DNA of 64,000 bases, taken from NCBI GenBank assembly GCA_009838915.1, contig VXQT01000027.1:62001-126000 (forward strand), in the 5' to 3' direction. A program made the translations under genes and the position numbers. The stretch comes from Chloroflexota bacterium. Lineage in GTDB: Bacteria; Chloroflexota; Dehalococcoidia; Bin125. Positions 56,711 through 64,000 of this stretch are shown piece after piece. Positions within the stretch are counted from its first letter, which is position 1. Each line of letters starts with the position of its first letter. The notes under the pieces are model-generated. The model did not search any database. It worked only from the letters and a program-made list of their open reading frames with translations, and was not told the origin of the DNA.

Positions 56711-57736
56711 TTAATCGCCCACGATTGTTTCTGGGAGGGGTTCGAGGAGCGCGGGGAAGGGATCGATTTCGTCGTCGGCCGGGAGGGCCGGCAGGGCGGA
56801 GGCCATGGCCAGGACCTGTTCGGCGTGGCCGGTGAAGAGCGCCTGGAAGATGGACTCGGCGTGGGCAATGAAGCCAAGGGAGCCGACGCCGTCGACGTAG
56901 ATGGGGCGGCAGTCGGGCAGTTCCGTGGCGATGCGGCGGCCCATCTGAATGGGATGGGATTCGTCGAGCATCGCGTGCCAGAGCATGACCGGGAAGCGGA
57001 CGTCGCGCAGCTCGAAGCCCCAGGGTTCCAGGTGCCGGCGGGCTTCGTCGCCGGCGGCGGCGGGACCCTGGCGGAAGGCTTCGCGCAGGTCGGCGATACG
57101 GTTGGTCAGGGTCGGTTCGGATCCGAGCACGGCACCGTCTACCGGAGGCATGCGCTTGATCTGCTCGGCGACCACGCGGTCGGGCCGCTTCTGGACCGAG
57201 CGTCCGTAGCCGCGCATCCAAAGCGAGGCGAGGCGTCGCGACTTGAGGAAGAGGGTGTAGATCAGCCGCCACTCGTAGGACATGCCTTCGAGCACGTCGC
57301 CGGAGTCGATGGCGCCGAGGCCGGAGATGATCGCCACACGGTGCAGGCGCTCGGGCATCTTGAGGGCGCAGGCGAGGGTGTAGGGCAGCCCCGCGGAAAT
57401 GCCGGCGACGGAGAACTTCTCAAACTCCAGGTAGTCGGCGAGCTGGCGCAGGTCGGACGGCCAATCGAGAATCGTGCGTCCGGGCAGGGGATCGGAATAG
57501 CCGAAGCCGGGTCGCTCGGGGGCGATCAGGCGGACGCCGGCGCGGGCGGCGCCGGGCTCCATGACGGCTGCGGCCATCCGCGACGAGGGGATTCCATGGT
57601 GAAAGAAGAGCGGCTCGCCCCGTGGATCGCCATACTCGGCCCAGCTCAAGGCTCGGCCGTCATTGAGCCGCATCATGCTATGCGGCGGTTCGGGATCGTC
57701 GTCGGTGGCGGGGTCAGATAGCTCGGCGGTTGTCAT
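56711..57736 (-). CDS. Alpha/beta hydrolase
   Basis: PLFFHHGIPSSRMAAAVM, LIAPERPGFGYSDPLPGRTILDWPSDLRQLADYLEFEKFSVAGISAGLPYTLACALKMPERLHRVAIISG. Confidence 0.9.
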   Translation of the reverse strand: MTTAELSDPATDDDPEPPHSMMRLNDGRALSWAEYGDPRGEPLFFHHGIPSSRMAAAVMEPGAARAGVRLIAPERPGFGYSDPLPGRTILDWPSDLRQLADYLEFEKFSVAGISAGLPYTLACALKMPERLHRVAIISGLGAIDSGDVLEGMSYEWRLIYTLFLKSRRLASLWMRGYGRSVQKRPDRVVAEQIKRMPPVDGAVLGSEPTLTNRIADLREAFRQGPAAAGDEARRHLEPWGFELRDVRFPVMLWHAMLDESHPIQMGRRIATELPDCRPIYVDGVGSLGFIAHAESIFQALFTGHAEQVLAMASALPALPADDEIDPFPALLEPLPETIVGD

Positions 57737-57794
57737 GTGATGAGATCGTATCACGCGGAGCGCGGTGGGAATGGGTGCTTGCGTGCGCAGGGAC

Positions 57795-57832
57795 AGGGCA
57801 CCGAGCGGGTCCCTGTGGTCACAGGGACTGGG
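57795..57832. repeat. Small hairpin repeat (second family)
   Basis: caccgagcgggtccctgtggtcacagggactgggtt; shares gagcgggtccctg...cagggactggg with 44598-44633. Confidence 0.6.
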
Positions 57833-59587
57833 TTAGTCGGTGGTGGCGGGGTCGGCGACGAGGAGTTCGGCTTCGACGTCGTCGGCAAGGTTTTCGATGA
57901 CCGGGGTTTCGCCCAGGGCGCCGTCCTCGACCTGCATGTCGAAGGCGTCGGCGAAGTAGCGGTAGGACTGGTACTGGTCGCCGTACTTCATGTGGCCCGC
58001 GGTGTGGTGGGCGGCGGCCATGAGCAAGGTGTTGCGCGACTCCGAAGTAGTGCGGCGGTAATCCTCAAGCATGCACAGGCCGATTTCCTGGTTGTGCGGG
58101 TCGTTGCCCTGCTTGGCGATGCCGTTGGCAAGGGTCTCGACCAACGGGCCGTCGTCGTAGCCGAGGCTGAGATAGTTCTCGACCCAGAAGACGGACTGCT
58201 CCATGTCGAGCGAGAGCATGGCGTCATTAAGCTGACTGAGCGCCTTGCTCTGTGAAACCTCTTTGGCGTCGAGTCCCTTGTCGTAGGCGGCGAAGTAGGT
58301 CGCCGCGCCGCGGGTCTTGTTGCCCTTGGAGTTGAGCGCCCAGTGCGCGCACTGGTTGATGAAGTTGGCGGCGACGAAGAGCAGCTTGGTCTTGTGCGGG
58401 TGGTCGAAGTGCTCATAGAACCAGCCCAGGGTGTTGCAGTATTCGTAGCCGTGCTGTGGCATCGAGAAGTTGGCGGGTAGTCCGCATTCGAGGACTACTC
58501 GAGCGGCGGCGATCTGGATGGCGTCGAGGATCGACTTGGGCGAGCGGCCGGCCCTGAGCAGGTCGGAGAGCAGGGCGATGTACGACTCCTGCGGCTCGTT
58601 GATGACGGTGCGGATGACCATCTCCGACTCGGGGCCGGAGAGCGGAATCTGGTTCTGGAAGAGTTCCTGGTCGCGGGTGGAGGTGGCGGTCGCGGAGAGC
58701 GACGAACTGGGCGCTTCCTCTTCCAGGTGGTACATCATGATCTGGCAGGCGGACTCGTAGAGCGAATACCAGCGCGGGCCGACGGCGATGTCGGGCACGC
58801 CGGCGTAGAGCACGTGATGCGCGTTCTCCCAGCCGATGGCGCGGCCCAGCTCGATCGTGCTGCGTGCACGGAAGGACTTGTGTCCGGTCGTGTAGGAGCG
58901 GTTCCAGTACATGCGGTCCTGCACATCGATCAGTCCGGCGAAGAGCAATTGGGCGAGGATTTCCTCGCGACGCTCGGGGAACTGCTGCCAGAGCCCGAGG
59001 AAGAGCGCGTACTCATCGTCCACGTGTCCGTACTGGACCATCGTCAGCCAGGTATTGAGGCCCTCTTCGAGCGAGTCGTCCCAAGTCGTTGGTTCCTGCT
59101 CGTCCCAGTGAGCGGCCGGCGGCGCGGGGCCGTCGGGGTACTGCTCGGGGTCGTAAGTGCGGCGCGAATAGTGCCCGGGCATCCTGCCCTTGAGCTGGTT
59201 CCAGATGTCGAGCCCCGTGGGCACGTACCAGGCGGTCTGCGAGAGCGGCAGATGGCGCAGCTCCTCCGAGACGTAGTTCTGCAGATTGATCGTTGCGCGT
59301 GAGGAGAGCAGACAGTGATCGTTGTTGACGAAGCGGACGATTCCGTCGTCGATCCGCTGGTGATACGGAACGTGCGTGTAGGGCGCGTGGGCGCGAATCG
59401 TCTCGGAGAGAATCTCGGTCGTGGGTCGGCCCTCCTTGATCAGATCGAAGGCCTGGTGGAGGGCGGAGGTGTTGTCGCGCTCGACGATCGTCTCGCGGTA
59501 GCGGTCGTAAGCGGCGGCGGTCTTGCGGTCCATGTAGGCGGGTGAGGACCCGCTGTCGCCGGTACCGGATGTCTTGTGCAGGCTCAT
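57833..59587 (-). CDS. Conserved-looking protein of unknown function (584 aa)
   Basis: Long ORF with natural composition (AHAPYTHVPYHQRIDDGIVRF, NAHHVLYAGVPDIAVGPRWYSLYES), no family I recognise. Confidence 0.75.
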   Translation of the reverse strand: MSLHKTSGTGDSGSSPAYMDRKTAAAYDRYRETIVERDNTSALHQAFDLIKEGRPTTEILSETIRAHAPYTHVPYHQRIDDGIVRFVNNDHCLLSSRATINLQNYVSEELRHLPLSQTAWYVPTGLDIWNQLKGRMPGHYSRRTYDPEQYPDGPAPPAAHWDEQEPTTWDDSLEEGLNTWLTMVQYGHVDDEYALFLGLWQQFPERREEILAQLLFAGLIDVQDRMYWNRSYTTGHKSFRARSTIELGRAIGWENAHHVLYAGVPDIAVGPRWYSLYESACQIMMYHLEEEAPSSSLSATATSTRDQELFQNQIPLSGPESEMVIRTVINEPQESYIALLSDLLRAGRSPKSILDAIQIAAARVVLECGLPANFSMPQHGYEYCNTLGWFYEHFDHPHKTKLLFVAANFINQCAHWALNSKGNKTRGAATYFAAYDKGLDAKEVSQSKALSQLNDAMLSLDMEQSVFWVENYLSLGYDDGPLVETLANGIAKQGNDPHNQEIGLCMLEDYRRTTSESRNTLLMAAAHHTAGHMKYGDQYQSYRYFADAFDMQVEDGALGETPVIENLADDVEAELLVADPATTD

Positions 59588-59648
59588 GGAGCGCTCCAGG
59601 GGACAGAACTGTTGAATCTGCTGCGCATTATAGCGATGGCGCGGGGGA

Positions 59649-59699
59649 ACCCCCCTCTGCCTTCGGCATCTCCCCCCGCGGAGCGGGTGGAGAGGGGAG
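59649..59699 (+). repeat. GC-rich double-hairpin repeat unit
   Basis: cccccctctgccttcggcatctccccccgcggagcgggtggagagggg. Confidence 0.85.
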
Positions 59700-59794
59700 A
59701 TGTTCTATATTGCGGCTGTAGCGCGATGGCGGGGGCTTAACCGTCTCTGCGTACTCGCCGACGGTAGGTTCTGGAGCGTTTGGAGAGGTGTTTG

Positions 59795-61195
59795 ATGTCT
59801 GACGATCAACGAGCGCTGGTCGCTCACCTGATGCGTCGCGCCGGGGCTGGGGCGACGCCTGCGGAACTCGACGAGTTGGCGCAGCGTCCCTACGCCGACA
59901 TTGTCGAGGACCTGATCAATCCGCCTCCGACTGCGGACGAGGACGACGACCTGATTTTCCGCTACTTCCCGTCGCTGGCCAACTCGGACACGCCCTGGCC
60001 ATGGAGCGCGCGTTGGATCTATTGGATGGTCAACTCGGACTCCCCGTTGCGCGAGAAGATGGCGCTGTTCTGGCACCACGTGTTTGCGACGGCCTGGTTC
60101 AAGTCGGAGCACGGGCCGTCGATGCCGGTGCACGTCCAGATGTTCCGCGATCACGGCCTGGACAACATGCGCGTACTGCTGGGCGAGCTGTCGCGCGATC
60201 CGGCGATGATCTACTGGCTAGACAACGTGGAGTCGGTCAAGGGAGCGCCGAACGAGAACTACGGCCGCGAGCTGCTGGAACTGTTCTCGATGGGCGTCGG
60301 CAACTACACCGAGGACGACATCAAGGCTGCGGCCTACAGCTTCACCGGCTGGACGTTCGAGCAGCCGATCCCGCTGTATCCGCACGGCGGCTACCCGTCG
60401 CATTTCGTCTACCGCGAAGACCTGCACGACGACTCGGAAAAGACGTTCCTGGGCCAGACCGGCCAATGGAACGGCGACGACATTATCGACATCATCGTGC
60501 AGCAGCCGGCGACCGGCCGCTTCATCGGCCGGCACCTGTACAACTTCTTCGTCAAGGACGAGCCGGGCGTGTCGGCCTGGTCGGTGACCGAGCCGGGCAA
60601 TCCGGCGGCAGTGGACGAGCTGGCCTCGGCCTTCGCCGAGTCGAACGGCGACCTGCGCGCGGTGATGCGCGTGCTGTTCAACGCCGAGTGGTTCAAGCAG
60701 GAGCGCTACGAGCGCGTCAAGTGCCCGGCCGAGTGGGTCGCGGGAGCGTACAAGCTCTCTGGCAAGCTGGACACGCCCTCTCCGGAAATGTGGAACCTGC
60801 ACCTGACGATGGGCGCGATGGGTCAGACGCTGATGGACCCGCCTTCGGTTGAGGGTTGGCACACAGGCAAGGAATGGATCGACGGCGGCACGCTGATGGA
60901 GCGGATCAACTTCGCTTCCAAGCTTGTTTCCGATCCGTCGACGCCGGTCGTGCAGGAGCTGGTAAGCAGACTGCAAGAGCGTGGCGCGAGCAGTCCCGAC
61001 GAGCTGGTGGACGCGGCGCTCGATATCGCTGGTCCGCTGGTCGTATCGGACAACACACGCGACGCACTGCTCGAAGCGGCGTCGGCCGGCGGAGAGCTGG
61101 CATACGACAGCGACGACGATCGCGAAGCGGTCGGGCAGCGCGCAGCCCAGGCGCTGCGGTTGGTGATTGCGTCTCCGGAGTATCAGTTCGCGTAA
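59795..61195 (+). CDS. DUF1800-domain protein
   Basis: HLMRRAGAGATPAELDELAQRPYADIVEDLI, REKMALFWHHVFAT, NENYGRELLELFSMGVGNYTEDDIKAAAYSFTGWT. Confidence 0.92.
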   Translation: MSDDQRALVAHLMRRAGAGATPAELDELAQRPYADIVEDLINPPPTADEDDDLIFRYFPSLANSDTPWPWSARWIYWMVNSDSPLREKMALFWHHVFATAWFKSEHGPSMPVHVQMFRDHGLDNMRVLLGELSRDPAMIYWLDNVESVKGAPNENYGRELLELFSMGVGNYTEDDIKAAAYSFTGWTFEQPIPLYPHGGYPSHFVYREDLHDDSEKTFLGQTGQWNGDDIIDIIVQQPATGRFIGRHLYNFFVKDEPGVSAWSVTEPGNPAAVDELASAFAESNGDLRAVMRVLFNAEWFKQERYERVKCPAEWVAGAYKLSGKLDTPSPEMWNLHLTMGAMGQTLMDPPSVEGWHTGKEWIDGGTLMERINFASKLVSDPSTPVVQELVSRLQERGASSPDELVDAALDIAGPLVVSDNTRDALLEAASAGGELAYDSDDDREAVGQRAAQALRLVIASPEYQFA

Positions 61196-61262
61196 GGGGG
61201 AGCCCTCACCCCCCACCTACGCGGGGGCAGGCTCTAGCCCTCTCCCAGAGGGAGGGGGGACC
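61196..61262. repeat. Palindrome-rich intergenic repeat of a different type
   Basis: ccctcaccccccacctacgcgggggcaggctctagccctctcccagagggaggggg. Confidence 0.6.
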
Positions 61263-61290
61263 AGAAGAAGCAACGGAACGGAACAAGTCA

Positions 61291-62445
61291 ATGAGCGGCA
61301 ACGGACACAAGGATCCGGTTCTCGTCATCGTCCAGCTTTCGGGCGGCAACGACTTCATGAACACGCTGGTGCCGTACACCAACGGTCACTATTACGACTC
61401 GCGGCCGCTGGTCGGCGTGCCCCAGGACGAGGTCATGCCGATCAACGACACGCTGGGCTTCAACCCGGCCGCCGAACGGCTCAAGGGGATGTACGACGCC
61501 GGCGACGTGGCGGTGATCCAGGGGATCGGCTACCCGAACTCGTCGCGCTCGCACTTCCGCGGCATGGACATCATGCACACCTGCGAGCCGGACCGGATCT
61601 CGACCGAAGGCTGGGTGGCCAAGCTGATCCAGCGGCTCGATCCGGAGTCGGAGAATCCGCTGACCGGGGTGAACATTGGCCGCGGGCTGCCGCGCGCGAT
61701 GGCGGCGCCGGGCGTGACCGCGACGTCGGTGGGAGATCTCGACAACTACGGCCTGATGCCTGACATCCAGGCGGAGGAGGATCGCAACCGCGACCTGGAG
61801 ATCTTCAAGCGGATGTACACGCCGGCGATCGGCGCGGGGATGGTGATGGACTACCTGCGCCAGACGGGGACCGACTCGCTGGCCGGCGCGGATCTGCTGG
61901 CGCCAGTGCCGGGTATGTACGAGTCGTCGGTTGAGTACGGCGCGAATCCGATCGCCAAGGCGCTACGCGATGTCGCGCGGATTCACACGGCCGGTCTGGG
62001 CACGCGAGTGTTCTACACGAACCACATTGGCTACGACACGCACTCGCACCAGCCGCCGGTGCATCCGGGGCTGCTGCGCGACGTGTCAGGCGCGCTGGAC
62101 GACTTCATGACCGACCTGCGCGAGCACGACGCGGCGGAGGAGGTCTCGATCCTCGTCTTCACCGAGTTCGGTCGGCGGATGAAGGACAACGGCTCGGGCA
62201 CCGACCACGGCTCCGGAGGCGGCGCGTTCATCATCGGCGAGCACGTCAAGGGCGGTCTCTACGCCGAGTACCCGTCGATCGATCCGAAGGACTGGCTGAA
62301 CGGCGAAGACCTCTACCACACGATCGACTTCCGCGGCATTTACGGCACCATGCTTGAGCAGTGGCTGGGTGTGGAGCCTGAGGAGATTGTGGTCGGCGAT
62401 TTCGAACAGGTGCAACCGTTCGAGCAGACGATGCTGACGAACTAG
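61291..62445 (+). CDS. DUF1501-domain protein
   Basis: VLVIVQLSGGNDFMNTLVPYTNGHYYDSRP, YDTHSHQPPVHPGLLRDVSGAL, EEVSILVFTEFGRRMKDNGSGTDHGSGG; true start inside longer track ORF. Confidence 0.92.
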   Translation: MSGNGHKDPVLVIVQLSGGNDFMNTLVPYTNGHYYDSRPLVGVPQDEVMPINDTLGFNPAAERLKGMYDAGDVAVIQGIGYPNSSRSHFRGMDIMHTCEPDRISTEGWVAKLIQRLDPESENPLTGVNIGRGLPRAMAAPGVTATSVGDLDNYGLMPDIQAEEDRNRDLEIFKRMYTPAIGAGMVMDYLRQTGTDSLAGADLLAPVPGMYESSVEYGANPIAKALRDVARIHTAGLGTRVFYTNHIGYDTHSHQPPVHPGLLRDVSGALDDFMTDLREHDAAEEVSILVFTEFGRRMKDNGSGTDHGSGGGAFIIGEHVKGGLYAEYPSIDPKDWLNGEDLYHTIDFRGIYGTMLEQWLGVEPEEIVVGDFEQVQPFEQTMLTN

Positions 62446-62455
62446 GGGTACTGAC

Positions 62456-63478
62456 ATGGCATTTCCACACGCATTGCTGCGGGCCGGGTATCCGTATGAA
62501 CGGGTGTTGGGTATGCGGCGAGTGACGACGTTCCCGGTCGACATCGCGATTGGCGACGACCGCATCTACGTGATCGGGCGGACCGAGCTTGGCGTGGGCG
62601 GGAACATCCGCATGGTCTCGCTGAAGACCGACGACGAGCTCGGCGACGACCTGACGCACGGCGACATGGGCACGATGGCCGACACGGGGCACGTGTGGCC
62701 GGTGCAGCTCGTGCGCACCGACGACGGCAACCTGCATCTGCTGGACGAAGGTCTGCACAACGTGACGAGGTACTCGCCCGAGGGTGAGAAGCTGGGTCAG
62801 TGGGGCGAACACGGCACGGAGCCTGGTCAGCTCAACCGGCCGTCGGGGCTGGCCTTTGACGCCGAGGGCAACGCCTGGGTCGTGGATACGCAGAATCACC
62901 GCGTGCAGCAGTTCTCGTCCGAAGGCGAGTACATCGGCGGCTTCGGCGAGCAGGGCGACGGACCCGGTCAGTTCAACATGCCCTGGGGCATCGCGATCGA
63001 TTCCGAGGGTGACCTCTACGTCTCTGACTGGCGCAACGACCGGGTGCAGAAACTGACGACATCGGGCGAACACCTGATGGACTTCGGCACGCGTCCCGGC
63101 TACGAGGTGCGCCACCCGAGCGGCATTGCAATCGACGAGCACGGCGACCTGTACGTCTGTGAGCGGGACAAGAACCGGGTGTTGATGTACGACCATCGCG
63201 GACGCTACGTGGAGTCGTTCGTCGGCGCGGCGACGCTGTCGAAGATGGGTCGCGAGTACATCCGGGCCAATCAGAAGACGCTGCGTCTGCGCGAGATGAC
63301 ATCGCTCGAGCCGCAGCGCGTGCTGCGCTTCCCGCAAAGCGTGCGCTACCAGGACGGCCGCATCTACATCTGCGATTTCGGCAGTCACCGCATCCAGATC
63401 TACAAGAAGGACGCGGAGCCGCTGACCGAGACGCAGATCATGCCCGAACTGCGGGCGCCGACGCTGTCGACAACCTAG
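62456..63478 (+). CDS. NHL-repeat beta-propeller protein
   Basis: Repeated GxLNRPSGLAFDAEGNAWVVDTQNHRVQQFSSEGEYIGGFGEQGDGPGQFNMPWGIAIDSEGDLYVSDWRNDRVQ. Confidence 0.92.
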   Translation: MAFPHALLRAGYPYERVLGMRRVTTFPVDIAIGDDRIYVIGRTELGVGGNIRMVSLKTDDELGDDLTHGDMGTMADTGHVWPVQLVRTDDGNLHLLDEGLHNVTRYSPEGEKLGQWGEHGTEPGQLNRPSGLAFDAEGNAWVVDTQNHRVQQFSSEGEYIGGFGEQGDGPGQFNMPWGIAIDSEGDLYVSDWRNDRVQKLTTSGEHLMDFGTRPGYEVRHPSGIAIDEHGDLYVCERDKNRVLMYDHRGRYVESFVGAATLSKMGREYIRANQKTLRLREMTSLEPQRVLRFPQSVRYQDGRIYICDFGSHRIQIYKKDAEPLTETQIMPELRAPTLSTT

Positions 63479-63486
63479 TGGAGGAT

Positions 63487-63539
63487 TCCCTCTCCTCCCG
63501 CTTCGCGGGGGGAGATGTCACGGAGTGACAGAGGGGGGC
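63487..63539 (-). repeat. GC-rich double-hairpin repeat unit, reverse orientation
   Basis: cctctcctcccgcttcgcggggggagatgtcacggagtgacagaggggggc. Confidence 0.9.
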
Positions 63540-63544
63540 TCCGA

Positions 63545-63883
63545 ATGCCCATGGTGTTCGGCTTTGCGACTCACCGACGCCAACAGCTTGAGGCGGAGTT
63601 TCTCAGGATCGCGGGGGCGATGCGGCAGTTGGGCGCCGAGCGGTTCTGGTTGGCCGGCGACCTGGCCAGGGACAACGTCGGGCCGGAATCGGAATTGGAG
63701 CTCCTGGTCGTGCATGAGACCGAGCAGCCGTTTCACCGTCGGTCGGACTTCTTTCAGACGCACCTGAGACCACAGGTGGGAACCAGCTTCATCGTCTACA
63801 CGCCGGACGAGTTTCTTGAGTTGAGGGAGCGCGATCCGCTGATCGTCGAAGTCACGTCGACCAGCGACGAGGTGATCGTGTGA
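63545..63883 (+). CDS. Nucleotidyltransferase-domain (MNT-like) protein
   Basis: RFWLAGDLARDNVGPESELELLVVHETEQPFHRRSDFFQTHL; overlapping HEPN partner downstream. Confidence 0.7.
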   Translation: MPMVFGFATHRRQQLEAEFLRIAGAMRQLGAERFWLAGDLARDNVGPESELELLVVHETEQPFHRRSDFFQTHLRPQVGTSFIVYTPDEFLELRERDPLIVEVTSTSDEVIV

Positions 63884-64000
63884 CTGCTGACGACAGGGAT
63901 CGATCGATCGCAGGGCGCTGGTTGCAGCAGGCTCAATACGATCTGGAGGCCGCACGCTATACGGCCGAAGGCGAGTTTCACGCCCTGGCGTGCTTCCTGA
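63880..64000 (+). CDS. HEPN-domain protein (truncated by window end)
   Basis: My translation from GTG at 63880: VTADDRDRSIAGRWLQQAQYDLEAARYTAEGEFHALACFL; WLxxAxxDLxAA signature; GTGA overlap with the MNT gene. Not in ORF track. Confidence 0.75.
   Translation, partial: MTADDRDRSIAGRWLQQAQYDLEAARYTAEGEFHALACFL

Noticed and set aside
39788-63539. GC-rich repeats as a CRISPR array
   Set aside because: Units are scattered singly over 24 kb in both orientations without regular spacers.

Overview
High-GC bacterial chromosomal window; the gene content suggests a Chloroflexota-like organism (inference only, not tested). It has two halves. Roughly 1-39 kb is conserved core. A minus-strand division/cell-wall (dcw) cluster runs mraZ-rsmH-[long gap]-ftsL-ftsI-murF-mraY-murD-ftsW-murG-murC-murB-ddl-ftsQ-ftsA-ftsZ and continues through a 4-nt overlap into trmD and then rplS. 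It is flanked by hisD/hisC, nfeD, a divergent mogA / radical SAM / yggS / proC / yggT / recA / recX / rny / PHP / fabZ run, a tRNA-Asp and a single-chain acyl-CoA carboxylase. Roughly 39-64 kb is accessory/metabolic: tandem CaiB/BaiF fusion, GMC oxidoreductase, two MFS paralogs, thiolase + DUF35, serine hydrolases, a DUF262/HNH protein, enolase-superfamily enzyme, VWA lipoprotein, ThuA, alpha/beta hydrolase, DUF1800-DUF1501 pair, NHL protein and a terminal MNT/HEPN pair. The accessory half carries many copies of a GC-rich, double-hairpin repeat that I do not see in the core half. The most interesting signal is in the ~610-nt rsmH-ftsL gap. It holds two tandem ~155-nt elements (about 240-nt period, about 78% identical over 98 ungapped columns). 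Each folds into an 18-19 bp closing helix plus internal hairpins, with compensatory changes between copies. The mismatches in the + reading become G-U pairs on the minus strand, the operon strand, and the substitutions show no codon-position bias. This looks like an uncharacterised tandem structured RNA inside the dcw operon.
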